From NCBI GenBank assembly GCA_024663395.1, contig JANFAH010000002.1:4464001-4528000 (forward strand): 64,000 nt of DNA. Direction: 5' to 3'. Every line of letters starts with the position of its first letter. The stretch's first letter is position 1. The translations under genes were made by a program, and so were the position numbers. A model generated the notes under the pieces. The model searched no databases. It saw nothing but the letters and a program-made list of their open reading frames with translations, and was not told where the DNA came from. Shown piece by piece: positions 25,930-36,274 of this stretch. The stretch is from Pisolithus tinctorius. Its lineage: Eukaryota > Basidiomycota > Agaricomycetes > Boletales > Pisolithaceae.

Positions 25930-27765
25930 ATGGTCTTAGTGCCCGTCGAAACCGAATTGTATGATGTTTTAGGTGTGCCACCAAGTGCCTCCGAGAGTAT
26001 GTTCCCTGAGTGCTCCGGGATCTGGCCGTTCTCATCTTCCATGTGTTAGATGACATCAAAAAAGCCTACCGAAAAAAGGTGCGTTGTACTCTATCTCTGT
26101 GCCAATCCAGCGTCTAACGGCCTTGTTACTAGGCCAAAGAACACCACCCCGTGAGTGTCTCACACCGACGTTCGTACGCATCTGAACCCTCTTCCTTTCT
26201 CCGTAGGACAAGGTCAGCATCGTCCCAACGTTTCATCCACTCCCCTGAATTTCGACATAGAATCCCAATGACCCCGGGGCGGCGCAAAAATTCCAGGAGA
26301 TGGCTGCAGCGTTTGTGCAGTGTTTTACCCCCCTTCGCTTGTCACTGATTTGTGGGAATAAAGTTATGAAATACTAAGCGATCCGAATACGAGAGAAGTT
26401 TACGACAGGGAAGGCATGGATGGTCTGACTGGCGGCAGGGGTGGCGGCATGCCTGCAGACCCCGCGGAAATCTTTGCCCAGTTCTTTGGCAATGCGAATT
26501 TCTTCGATTTTACTGCAGGGGCTCCACGCAAACACAAAGGTGAAAACACCGAAGTACCCTATGATGTCACCCTGGAGGATCTATACAATGGAAAATCGGT
26601 CAAGATCAACATGGAAAAGGAGGTCATATGTACCACTTGCAATGGGTTTGTATATCGAATCTGATCATCTATTCTGCATTGATAGCTGTGTATAGATCCG
26701 GAGCACGAGGAAACGCTAAGCCAAAGGAGTGCAGTCGTTGTGAAAGCAAAGGCTGGATCTTCACTCAGACACAGGTATTGTCCGAATCTGCTACTGTTTT
26801 TTAATCGGGGAACAAACGGGTTCATCCTAGATTGCACCATCTCAGTACGGTACTATGCGTACGAAATGTCCAGATTGCGATGGCAAGGGCAGTAAGCTTC
26901 GCGAAAAGGACCGGTAAGTGGTTATGGTTCTCCTCCATACTGCTGTTCTCACGTTATGAAAAGCTGTAAGAAATGCAAGGGAGAAAGGACCGTAAAAGAA
27001 AAGACCCGTCAAGAAATATTTGTCGAAAAAGGGATGCCCGATGGCTATCGCATTGTTCTTACTGGCGCCGGTGATCAAGAGGTGAGGTTTTTTCACGACG
27101 TTAACGATGAATGCTTAGATTTCTAGCCCGGTATACCCCCTGGAGATGTGATATTCAAAATCAAAACCGCCCAACACCCCACCTTCGAACGCTCTGGTAG
27201 TGATTTGCTCACAAATGTGAAGATCACGCTATCGGAAGCCCTTCTTGGTTTTTCCCGAATACTACTGACTCATCTTGATGGTCGTGGTATTCGTGTCTCA
27301 AGTCCTCCTGGGAAGGTGGTTAATCCTGGACAAAGTATTAAGTTGCGCGGCGAAGGTATGCCTGCGTTCAAGAATCCCGACCAGAAGGGCGACCTTTACA
27401 TCGTCCTCGAAGTTGAGATGCCAGATGCTGAATGGATACGGAACGTTGACACCGCGGTACGTATGAGTAGTGAGTGAAGGATTAGAATCAATGCTGATGC
27501 TTTGCAGGCCTTGGCGAAACTACTTCCACCTAAGAAGGCACAAATAGACCCTGCACCTGAAATTGTTGATGAAACCCCTTTCGAAGAGGCTGACCTAGAA
27601 GATGTGCGTGCACGGTGTTTCCCGGCTAGCTCAGACTTCTTTGATCAAGCCTTTGCACCGCAGTTTGGGGATGGTGATGAGGATGACTGGGAAGATGACG
27701 ATGATGACGACGACGACTATGATGGCCACGGGATGGGTGCCGAACCTGAGTGCAGACCACAATAA
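25930..27765 (+). CDS. Type I DnaJ (Hsp40) co-chaperone, Ydj1/Mas5-Xdj1 type
   Basis: Stimulates Hsp70 ATPase and delivers unfolded clients. J domain: exon 1 (25930-25996, ETELYDVLGVPPSAS), exon 2 (26050-26078, DIKKAYRKK), an 18-nt exon (26133-26150, AKEHHP), a 6-nt microexon (26207-26212, DK) and exon 5 (26261-26310, NPNDPGAAQKFQEMAAA). The HPD signature is thus split across introns. A Gly-rich linker (GGRGGGM) follows, then the four zinc-binding motifs CTTCNGSGARG, CSRCESKGW, CPDCDGKGSK and CKKCKGERTV, then the substrate-binding C domains (IPPGDVIFKI, FERSGSDL, GQSIKLRGEGMPAF, KGDLYIVLEVEMP). The tail is acidic and ends ECRPQ, so the last four residues (CRPQ) resemble a farnesylation box as in Ydj1 (CASQ). 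The stop is at 27763. Convergent with ThuA, 131 bp apart. Confidence 0.92.
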
Positions 27766-27896
27766 TCGGTCTGAGCTGTCAACCACGCCCATCTCATGTT
27801 ACTCTCGACTTATGTATAATGTGCTTGCCCACCCCTGTCATTTCCGGCTTACATACACTTTGTATACAGTTCATCTAATTGTGGTTTCGCACCAAC

Positions 27897-29025
27897 CTAC
27901 ACCTCAGTTGGCGGATTTCCGACTTTGCCCTCCTTGTTGAATGCGCGAGTGGTTTTGGAAGCTAACACCCATGTAATGCCGCCGAGGACATGTCCCAAGA
28001 AGAGTTCGTCCTGGTGGGCATCAATTCGTGGACGAGCAAGTCTGTCACACGGCCACGTACGCTCCAAATCTCGATGGTATGACCCAGACCAGTGTACCAA
28101 CTGCGACCAGCAACGCACTCCTGCTGGACACCGGCGCCACATTCCTGGTACCAGGCTTCGCAAAGTCCCGTGTATGACCAGCATCAGGACACACGGAGTG
28201 ATAACTTACCAATGGGGTGAGGCGTTCCGTGATCGAACCTTCTTTCGCCTGGATCTGTACCATTCGTTGGCCAACGACTGACCACCGGCTAACCCGCGGC
28301 TTACCAGAGTAACTCGATTCATCCGCGGTAAGCAGGACCTGAGCACCGACCGCCCGAGGATCGGACTGGAAGTTATACCTTGGTCTCGTAAGCCTGCGCT
28401 ACTCACTTTCGCTGATAGTCCACTTACATTTCATCTAGGAGTTTCCATCTAGCTGGCAGTCCCGCCGTACTCGGGTGCGTATTATCCACTACTTCAACGA
28501 CCTACCCAGGGGACATGTTATCATGGGGATTCCTAGAAGAGATAGGTTGTGCATCTGACCGACTCCTGGAGAGGAGGGTGGTAGTCGAAGTAGGCTCCTA
28601 TATTAGAGTGTGGTCTGGTGTGTGAAGCATCACTTCGTGACGGCGCAGTTACCTACCGATTTGCTTTCCAAAGAAGGGAGTGTCACGAAGTGCATCTGCT
28701 GCACAGTGAATGCCGACGAAGTTCCCGCCGAGATTCAAGTAATTCTGTAATGCTACTTTTCCGGCATCGTCGAGCACTGACCACAAGTATGTCCCCTGTC
28801 CTACTCCGTAAATGAGTGAGTCCGCCTACCTTTACCTGAGTTATCCAGGAAAACGACTGCGTCGTACTTGGCTAGATGATCGTCAGTAAATAGACTGTTA
28901 TCTTCGGTGAAGTCGAAGTCAATGTCGACGGACGATGCCTTCGCTCTAAGCGCTTCAATGGAAGCCTCAATACTGTCATGTCTGTAGCCAGCTGTCGCAG
29001 AATAGACAAGGATGCGAGCAGGCAT
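27897..29025 (-). CDS. ThuA-like (trehalose-utilisation/glutamine-amidotransferase-fold) protein
   Basis: The start is the ATG at 29025 (MPARILVYSATAGYRHDSIE). Exons join in phase to give DFTEDNSLFTDDHLAKYDAV, VFLDNSGK, then VLDDAGKVALQNYLNLGGNF, VGIHCAADALRDTPFFG, AYFDYHPPLQES, VVDNTHPSTAGLPARWKL, DEMYNFQSDPRAVGAQVLLT, RRFDHGTPHPIAWYQECGAG, RSWYTGLGHTIEIWS and DELFLGHVLGGITWVLASKT. This is the full ThuA domain with GGNFVGIH, the HP.AW motif and the C-terminal GHTIE...GGI.W. The stop is at 27897. About six introns. ThuA-fold proteins are tied to sugar metabolism in bacteria; the fungal role is unknown. No signal peptide is evident. The gene looks intact. Confidence 0.85.
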
Positions 29026-29184
29026 TTTCAGTAAGTGCAAACTAGGACGACTCGTTTGGTTAAATATCTTCGGTTACTCTGCGGACAGACCATGTAGCCC
29101 GGGATCGCCACTTCCGGGACGACACGAACAAATCATACTCTGCGATAGTTATGGGAGTTGTATATACTAAAGGGCGGCTTGACA
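29026..29184. promoter_or_regulatory. Upstream region of the ThuA-like gene
   Basis: Short CG-containing stretch (GGGATCGCCACTTCCGGGAC, about 29099-29118) between the ThuA start and the dispersed repeat copy B. The promoter role is inferred from position only. Confidence 0.3.
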
Positions 29185-29470
29185 ACACTGCAGGCGTTGC
29201 ATGCGTTGCATGTATGCATATCTTTCACATACCTTTCACTCACTATTCCGAACTGGTTACGTTTGTTGTCAGTATCTCATCCCTGTGTCGCATGACTGTA
29301 CTATGAAGAGCTGCTATCACATAGAGGTATCTTACACGCGTTGACTTCAATGTATGATTCTGCTGTTAATGATCATGCATACCTGCATACTCGCAATTGA
29401 AGGCAAAATTAGACTGGTAAGGAGAGCAATCCAACTTGGAGAGCAACTCACATGAAACTGAGCATGTAAT
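29185..29470 (+). repeat. Copy B of the roughly 270-bp dispersed repeat
   Basis: Matches the reverse complement of 3385-3660 nearly end to end and 36500-36660 in its first half. Shared anchors are TTGCATGTATG, GTTGTCAGTATCTCATCCC, CTGTACTATGAAGA, AGAGGTATCTTACACGCG, TGCTGTTAATGATCATGCAT and GAGCAATCCAACTTGGAGAG. It sits between the ThuA-like and membrane-protein genes. Unlike copy C it keeps several CpGs. No clear terminal inverted repeats or target duplications were seen. Confidence 0.75.
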
Positions 29471-29765
29471 TAGGCCGCTCTTGGTTATTACTGTAGAAAA
29501 CTGATTGGACATGCTCAGTGTTGCAGACACAACAAGTACTGCTGTCCGAAATTTTTGATGCACTTTGGCATGCCACCTACTAGGGCACTTGCCCGTTCGA
29601 GAGCACGATTGTCTGGCTTTCCATAATTGTGTATAGCGCTTCGGCATTTGCATAGTTTTGTCATCTACGTAGCCACATCTTCATGATCACATTCTCACCA
29701 GTGCATGCTGTGCAGTGCCAGAAACCATCACACCTTGAACTCAGCACTGGTTGTACTGCTAAATA

Positions 29766-31262
29766 ATGTATTTATTCAGCTCCGGAGGCTGTCATTGGAT
29801 GCTCTGGTCCCTCACAGCTTTTAATGGGCTCGGCGCGATTGCAGGTCCCATCGCCCCTCGCGGTATCGAAGACGATCAGACCTACACTTCACCTCTGATC
29901 GTCCTTCTCTCTATCTCCGTCGCTCTCTTTGTGTGTTTCACCGTAAAGGTCATGTACATGAAATACCGCCGCATCAAGACAATACGCGGGCACCCGTGGG
30001 CCGACCGTGACTCCGAGTCTCTGTCTCCAGCGTCGCCGTCCCGCCGATCAGCAAGAGAACGCGATCCTCACCCAGGCCTCATCATTGGTTGCTTCGGGTC
30101 TCCAAGTTGGGAGACACGCGTTCATTCGAGGGTTGATAATCAGGCGTGCGCACGGCTCTCGACTTTTTCCTACCAGATGCGCAGTACTAGGAAAACAAGA
30201 GTTCGCCGGTCCCCCGAAATGCGTTCGGGTCTCAGCGAAATAACAAGCTCAAGTTCTCGGGCCGTAGGTTCAGCGTCGCGCTTAGGTTCGGTCAGAGACC
30301 ACGAAGGTGGTCTGACAGTGCCATCACTACTGCGACCTCCGCGAACGTTCACCTATGATGGAGAAGGCATGCGGAAGACCGTCCATTTGGTCCCTCGATT
30401 GCTCTATGACTTAGGAGATAGTCTGCCTACCACGAATACCAGTAGCAACAACAATAAGCATACCGACGATATCGACCAAGAGACGCTAGAGGGTCCAGAT
30501 TCTCCCCGCAGTTCCATCAGGTTGATAAACAGACTACCTGGAGACCCACCTCATCCCTTTTTGTACGGACCGCTGGGGATTAGTCGGTTGTCTCCTCTCA
30601 TGGAGGCCATGGATTCTGTTTCGCTGTCGAAGTCTTCCTCTGAAATTCCCGAGCAACTTTGTGACCCGGCTGTCGCGTCTGTGTATTTACCCAGTTACCC
30701 ATTTTCGCCCCCGGTGGCGCTGAATTGTGCGGTGCGGTCTGTGACAATGAAACACAAAGACGCTGCCTATGAACCCGCGAGCAAAAGATGGAGCAAGAGA
30801 TCGATACATAGGAACGTTCGGTTTCGAAGTGGTCCCGCGGGTGTATCCCCATTGCGAGCACCTTTGATCCCGGACGATGTGGAAGGCATATCGTCATCAC
30901 TGACTCGTGCGGATGACAACGAGAACGAGCCTTCCGCTTCTGTGACATTCGGTGAGACTCCTGGTTATGCCCGACTTCTTGCATCAATATCCCGTGCTCC
31001 GAGAGCGTTGCCTACCCCGAATGATCACCTTGATATCACCACGAGACTTGGTGTCCAACCTACGACTCCACTTCCTGATAATACCACTACACCCATAACC
31101 TATTTGAGGAATTTCTCCCATAATGAGGCTTCCTTTCGAACACTGGCCCCCGACAGACGAGAGGATACCCTCGCCAATGCAACACCAGATTGTTTCTGTT
31201 TGGACTGCGAAAAGTTTTACAATGAGAATGGCGGATGGTCAGTACGACCACTTCCCAGGTAA
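29766..31262 (+). CDS. Single-pass membrane protein of unknown function
   Basis: One open frame of 498 codons from the ATG at 29766. It has a short hydrophobic N terminus, one strong transmembrane segment (about residues 43-65, SPLIVLLSISVALFVCFTVK) followed by positive charges (KYRRIKTIR), then about 420 residues of Ser/Pro/Arg-rich, probably disordered sequence. A Cys motif CFCLDCEKFY lies near the end. By the positive-inside rule the long tail should be cytosolic. I do not recognise a family. The apparent stop TAA is part of CCCAG then GTAAGA, a perfect 5' splice site, so the true protein may continue through another exon after about 31260. Codon use and CpG content fit a normal gene. Confidence 0.65.
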   Translation: MYLFSSGGCHWMLWSLTAFNGLGAIAGPIAPRGIEDDQTYTSPLIVLLSISVALFVCFTVKVMYMKYRRIKTIRGHPWADRDSESLSPASPSRRSARERDPHPGLIIGCFGSPSWETRVHSRVDNQACARLSTFSYQMRSTRKTRVRRSPEMRSGLSEITSSSSRAVGSASRLGSVRDHEGGLTVPSLLRPPRTFTYDGEGMRKTVHLVPRLLYDLGDSLPTTNTSSNNNKHTDDIDQETLEGPDSPRSSIRLINRLPGDPPHPFLYGPLGISRLSPLMEAMDSVSLSKSSSEIPEQLCDPAVASVYLPSYPFSPPVALNCAVRSVTMKHKDAAYEPASKRWSKRSIHRNVRFRSGPAGVSPLRAPLIPDDVEGISSSLTRADDNENEPSASVTFGETPGYARLLASISRAPRALPTPNDHLDITTRLGVQPTTPLPDNTTTPITYLRNFSHNEASFRTLAPDRREDTLANATPDCFCLDCEKFYNENGGWSVRPLPR

Positions 31263-31810
31263 GATTTATTTCCCAATCTATGCGGTTCAAACTGAAGTCC
31301 GTGATAGTCCAGAGATTGGTGTTGCACGATAAGCCTCCTCTGAGGTTCGAATGTTAGGATTGTTCATTTTCTTGGACCTTTTGCCGACCCCTTAGACTTT
31401 TGGAACTCCTTCAAGGAGATTTTGCATGTACATTTCAAGATTAAGCCTCACGCCATGAGCCGTGACGTAGACTTTAGCCTTAGTATCAAGCACTCCCACC
31501 CCATCATTCAGTTGTTTTCCTTGCACGCGCACCATACCTCATGTACTGTCATCATCATATGTATTCGTAGCTCTTGTCAGACGCATACTGTGATTTCACT
31601 GTCGTATGTCGCAATAACACGGGATTCTTCCCCAATCAGTTCGAACCTCATGGCCCACACGCCCCCCTCTACTCATACTAAATGAATGTCGCGAGTACTT
31701 GCCATTAATGCAAATGCAAAACACGCTGGCATGCAATCCCTCCTAGTTTATCCTCATTGATGGTGCGTTTCAATGCACTCGAGGCAAAGTGTAGTCGCTG
31801 ATGCCAGTGG
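31263..31810. other. Intergenic, no gene recognised
   Basis: It may hold the last exon or 3' UTR of the membrane-protein gene. A short open frame at 31422-31685 is His/Ser/Thr-rich and has no domain. No repeat structure was seen. Confidence 0.35.
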
Positions 31811-32160
31811 AGCACGTCCGTCTAGCCTTCGGTGGTTCGAACACCATGAAGGGAAATAATGGTCCGTTCTGGATTGGTGGTGACTTCGTCATTTTCAATG
31901 CGGTTGTGACACTTCTTGCTGGTGAAGCCCCTCATACACGATAGTGTGAAGGCAAAGCTGTATGTTTTTCCCGCCATCCTTTACTACTTCTCTAGGCATG
32001 AACCAATACCCTTCTAAGTTCCGTTAGTGCTTGAAGAGAAGGGAGTTGATGTGGGGCGTATACGTGATATTGAATCTTGATACGAAGTGAGTTGAACAAG
32101 TAACGATTGCACGATGATGAACATCCTAGTTCCAGTCCTCTGCGTACACGCTTAGCGAAT
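31811..32160 (+). pseudogene. Truncated copy of the 3' end of the Git1-like transporter gene
   Basis: Aligns with 35256-35600. It encodes LAFGG, then TMKGN and GPFWIGG, as in the intact gene, but a frameshift follows at the segment equivalent to LVEPLTH and a TAG ends the frame. The homology continues through the last intron and exon (TTGAAGAGAAGGGAGTTGAT versus TTGGAAGTGCATGGAGTTGA) into the 3' flank. CpGs are retained here where the transporter copy has TG or CA. It is a dead fragment, useful as a record of the sequence before CpG loss. Confidence 0.8.
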
Positions 32161-32203
32161 ATCCCACAACATAAACGACTGGACCAACCACAAGTCTAGG
32201 TTC

Positions 32204-32530
32204 TCAGCGTTGAGCTGAAGCCAGCATGTCGATAATCACCGGTTGGAAGCCAGGACCTCCACAGGGAATACGAACGCCACGAACAAATGCCTTTGGTCCA
32301 ATTGGTTGATTCGCCGCATTGACCATAATGGTCTCACTGGATTGAGTATCGCCGGGGTTAGACCGATCTTCTGTCGCGAACCGATTTGCCTCTGTGGCTT
32401 GGTCGTTGATGTCCCATACATGGACAGTTGCTCCGTGAGCTTCGTGTATGTGTCCGAAACAGTGAATCAGAGTTATTTGCACCTTCGAGGTGGACGAACT
32501 CCCATTCACGGAACGAATGAGGATGACTTC
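32204..32530 (-). pseudogene. C-terminal fragment of a calcineurin-like metallophosphoesterase
   Basis: The frame encodes HCFGHIHEAHGATVHVWDIN and, further on, ETIMVNAANQPIGPKAF, GPGFQPVIIDML, then a stop at 32204. FGHIHE is the C-terminal metal-binding motif of MPPED/Mre11-type phosphoesterases, and the N...P.(F)QP.IIDM end matches MPPED1/2-like proteins. The N-terminal metal-binding motifs (DxH, GDxxD, GNHE) are absent upstream, so only about 100 residues survive. A more decayed copy is at 36275-36490. Both copies lie just downstream of a transporter 3' end, which argues for one duplicated block. Confidence 0.7.
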
Positions 32531-32964
32531 TTTGACTCCCACACTTCATATGGTACGCGCATTCACTCGTGATGAGTCTTGGGTGCCACCCTGACCCTCT
32601 TACCTCTCACTCTCGCCCTTTACAACGCAGGATCTCCCGCATGTTCGACCATGCGTTGTCAACATGCGTTTGGGGTAGGATGTTCCTTCGCGCGATTCAA
32701 TGAATGATTTTTAAGACTTACCAGGAGGTGAATCTAGTAACAGCTGTCACTCATGACAACGGTAACAACCCCTTTGCTCGTGATGAAAAGGGGAATAATT
32801 CTGTATCCACCCCAGTCGATCAGTGGCACGAGCTAAGATAAAAGCCCCTACCGGAGTCATATGCACACAACACACAACACCCCTTAAGACTTTAGGGACA
32901 CGAATATAAGGAGCGCTAACTTGCCTGGGCTCCTTGCTTCTGACTGTCATCAATTCCCTACGAA

Positions 32965-35510
32965 ATGGGTGTAACAGATGTGCAACGCATACATGACAAA
33001 TGGCCCCTGCGTTTTGCGTAAGGTTTTATTTGATTTTGTTGCCTGTGTTTGAAACTGACAAGTTTTACCTGACTTATCAGCCGTGGTGCAGCGCTATTTT
33101 CGAATGGTACTGCTTGCTTATCTACTCATCCTCGGAGGTGCACTGACTTTGGGTAGGCTACTCTAATGGAGTGATTGGAGCAGGTATGTGTATCCCACCC
33201 CAATCTCCTACTCAAGTCTGACTTCACTATCACAGTTATCACTTGTATGTGTATCCATGGACTGAGATATCCCCAAGGCACTAATCAATCCCTACCATCA
33301 GTATTGACTCGTGAACATCCTGGAGGTCAATTTGGGACACAATTTCACAGCAAGTTGTTAGCCAGTATGGTATATCCTGGTAAGTTGAACTCCATGTATC
33401 TGGCCCACATCATAAGCAGACTGACCCCCCTCCCCTCAAAGGGACTGTATTCGGTATGCTTCTCTGTGGATGGCTGCTAAGTACTGTTGGGATGAGCATG
33501 GTGCGTTGCTTGTGTGTTGAACTCATTTGTGTGTCTGAGTGTTGTGCACAGGTGGTGCTACCTGTGATCGTCATCCTCTGTTCTGTATTGACTGCTGTCA
33601 TGGCAATTTGGAATGGTGAAAGTGTCGGTGGACTTGTCGCTGGGGTTTCTTTTTTGCGGTGAGCATGCAATACCCTTTGTCAGTGCAATTGCCAATTGTG
33701 TGCGAAGTTGTATGCTCGGCATAGGAGTAGGTGCAGGACAGTCTTCTGGTTGTGTTTTTCCTTCAGAATGGACGGAACGAGATGGTGTTGTCAAAAATGT
33801 ACGACATCGGTGGTTAGTACTTGGTACCAGTAAGTGATGCCCATGACCCATCAGTCAGTGTCCATGCTAACTCTCCAAAGAAACCATGATTGATGCTGGT
33901 TTTGTTCTTGCTGCCTTTGTCCCACTTGTCCTGTACTGGAGGTAAGCCTGACTTGCATGGTATCATAATGGTCTCTCTTATCACACTTAGATTTGGTGAG
34001 CAGCACCTCCATACGATCTACAGTCTCTCGCTTGGTTTGGGTGCCATCCCTGCATCTGTTCTTGTGTTCGAGTTCATAGTCTGGTGCTGGTGGATTACAC
34101 CAAAATATGACAATTATAGCCTACCAAAAGCTGTGCATATCCCTATCTGGCTCACCTTGAAGTGGTACTGGAAGAGTGTCCTTGGATTGTCACTGGCATG
34201 GTAGGTGGTCATGTCAACTTCTGGGAGGTGGTTGACGTTCAAATGGTGTGGCAACACAAGGTTCATGTATGATTTCATCATGTATGTGCATTTTAATGGC
34301 TCATGGGGGCCACCACACTAATGCAGGATTTTCAGGTACCCAGTAAGATGGCTCTCTTTTGTGAATGCATCTAGGCTCTGATTGGCCATAGTTTGGCATA
34401 TACTCTTCCATGGTTGTAAACAAGTAAGCTTGTATAGCATGACATGCATAGGGAGTTGGGGCTCACTGGAATGCAGTATCACAGGAGGCCACTCATCCTT
34501 GTCAATTGTGTTGGGGTGGTCTGTTGTCATCAAGTAAGCTAATCTGTTTTTACTCCTGCATGCAGGGTATTGTTTTAACTTGTGGCAGTTTGTTCTGTAT
34601 TCCAGGTGCCTTATCTAGCCTTTTTGGTTCTCTGTGAACTGAACCTGTTGCAGGAACTGTGTTTGGCATATTCCTCATTGATTGCCTAGGTGTGAAGGCA
34701 ACAATGGTATGTAGTGCACACTGCCAGGCCCATGATGTAGTACACTCAGTGCTCCTGTTTCACCAGATTATTGGACTGCTCTTGCAAGCCATTGTTGGGT
34801 TTGCCATGGCCATAATGCACAGCCAACTCACTAACCATATTGCCACATATGCAGTAAGCCCATTGAATCTGAACTCATGGGTGTACCTTTCAAGCATTGT
34901 ACAGGTTGTCTATGGAATATTCTTAAGTCTTGGTGAAGTTGGTGAGCCAGAAGAGTCAAATGACATGGTTGACTGATCTGTTTATGTGCTCCCATGAAAT
35001 AGGTCCTGGCAGTTGTCTCCGTGTTCTTGCAGCAAAAACTGCACCTGTGGTCCGTGTTGGTGGACAAGTTTACAACATTGCAGCTATGATTGGCCAAGTA
35101 GGAGCTTTCATTGGAACATGGGGTATGTGCAACAGAAAGGTTGCTTCAGTCTGCCTCTTGAGACTGATGTTGAATGGCTGTAGTCCTCCCACAAATCATT
35201 GATGGTGTGTGTTAGAGTCAATGTAAGGGATAATTCCTCATGTGGCAGGGTGTGTCTATCTAGCCTTTGGTGGTTCACAAACCATGAAGGGGAATACTGG
35301 TCCATTCTGGATTGGTGGTGGTCTTGCCATTCTCAATGCAGTTGTGACATTTTTCCTGGTGGAGCCTCTTACACATGACAATATGAAAGCAGAAGAGAAA
35401 GCTGTATGTTGTCCTTTGCTTCTTTGGGCATGAACTGACACCCCTTCAAGTTCTGCCAGTACTTGGAAGTGCATGGAGTTGATGCAAGCCATATACATGA
35501 TGGAATTTGA
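32965..35510 (+). CDS. MFS transporter, Git1-like (glycerophosphodiester/phosphate permease)
   Basis: Plasma-membrane proton symporter family; Git1 takes up glycerophosphoinositol. About 15 small exons join in phase: MGVTDVQRIHDKWPLRFA; ALFSNG; YSNGVIGAV; LTREHPGGQFGTQFHSKLLA; GTVFGMLLCGWLLSTVGMSM; VVLPVIVILCSVLTAVMAIW; LGIGVGAGQSSG...EWTERDGVVKNVRHRW; TMIDAGFVLAAFVPLVLYW; FGEQHLHTIYSLSLGLGAIP; then FMYDFIM, Y-P and FGIYSSMVVN, split by introns 34282-34335 and 34343-34391 around a 7-nt exon. Next come GWSVVIN, LGVKATM, GLLLQAIVGFAMAIMHSQLT, GPGSCLRVLAAKTAPVVR, FIGTW, GPFWIGGGLAILNAVVTFFL and a last exon ending HDGI at 35510. There are twelve likely membrane helices. The usual GAEYP loop reads GAGQSSG, a notable departure. 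The frame is intact although the 3' half has almost no CpG. Confidence 0.78.
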
Positions 35511-35748
35511 TGTGTATTGAATAGGATGGACAAGTGGCAATTGCACAAGAATGAACACAATGGTACTGCTTACTATATAGGTTCTCAGAGTGCAAGAACA
35601 AAACACATGTACAGTAGTGGTGTACCACAATGATTCTTTGATAGTTCTCTTTTTACTATGTGCTTAGTGAACATGCTATTTGCATGAACTCACCCCATGT
35701 GATCTTGCTTTGTCCCTGATATAGTGCTTAAATAACAAGATGAGGTCA
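35511..35748. other. 3' flank of the transporter gene
   Basis: AT-rich and CpG-free. The first 90 bp align with the flank of the truncated copy near 32090-32160; the remainder has no recognised feature before the solo LTR. Confidence 0.4.
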
Positions 35749-36262
35749 TGTCAAGTACAGGATGTCCAGGTTGAGGCCGGACCAGAGACCAGAGCGAGTG
35801 TGAGGCTGAGGGGTCGGGATCAGAGAGAAGAGGCAGAGGTACAGGTGGTGGACTGTTTGGACTTAGTGACTGAGGGTACAGCGCTATTCCCTTGTGTGGG
35901 TCTCAGTCCAAGTCCAAGGCCGAGATGGAGTTATCAGAGTTAACTTAGTTGGTTTCAGACTGAGGAAGTACAGGCCAAGTATCTAAGGCTTTATATACTA
36001 GAAGTGTCTATAGTATGGGGACTGGTAATGCTGGTCTCGCAAGGATTGCTAAGATGATTGGTAAGGCAAGGATTACTAACATATGACTAAGGTAATGGAG
36101 ACTGGGACAGGTGGACCGGAGACAGGACTGGGGAGGACTTAACCGAAATGACATGCACTGCAAAGCAGTGCTTACTGCACTAGGACATCTGGGGACAAGG
36201 GTTTGGCAAGGCCAAGGCCAGACTAAGTGAGTGCAAGGCTGAGTCTGGCCAGGGTCAAGACA
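35749..36262 (-). mobile_element. Solo LTR of the Gypsy element whose LTR also lies at 42209
   Basis: The reverse complement matches 42209-42721 along its whole 514 bp, beginning TGTCTTGACCCTGGCC and ending TACTTGACA. Shared blocks include GTCCCCAGATGTCCTA, CACTGCTTTGCAGTG, TATATAA-like promoter sequence near TTCTAGTATATAAAGC, and GGGAATAGCGCTGT. No coding sequence lies next to it and no matching LTR is nearby, so internal recombination has left a solo LTR. I see no clean target duplication (GGTCA left, TACAT right). Confidence 0.85.
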
Positions 36263-36274
36263 TACATGTCAATA

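Noticed and set aside
31825..31850. GGTTCGAAC-type tRNA B-box at 31834 and similar hits
   Set aside because: No A box, no cloverleaf, and the sequence is the transporter pseudogene.
32965..35510. First read as a transporter pseudogene because of many interruptions
   Set aside because: Each interruption resolves as a GT-AG intron of 45-135 nt in correct phase, including a microexon, so a working gene is more likely.
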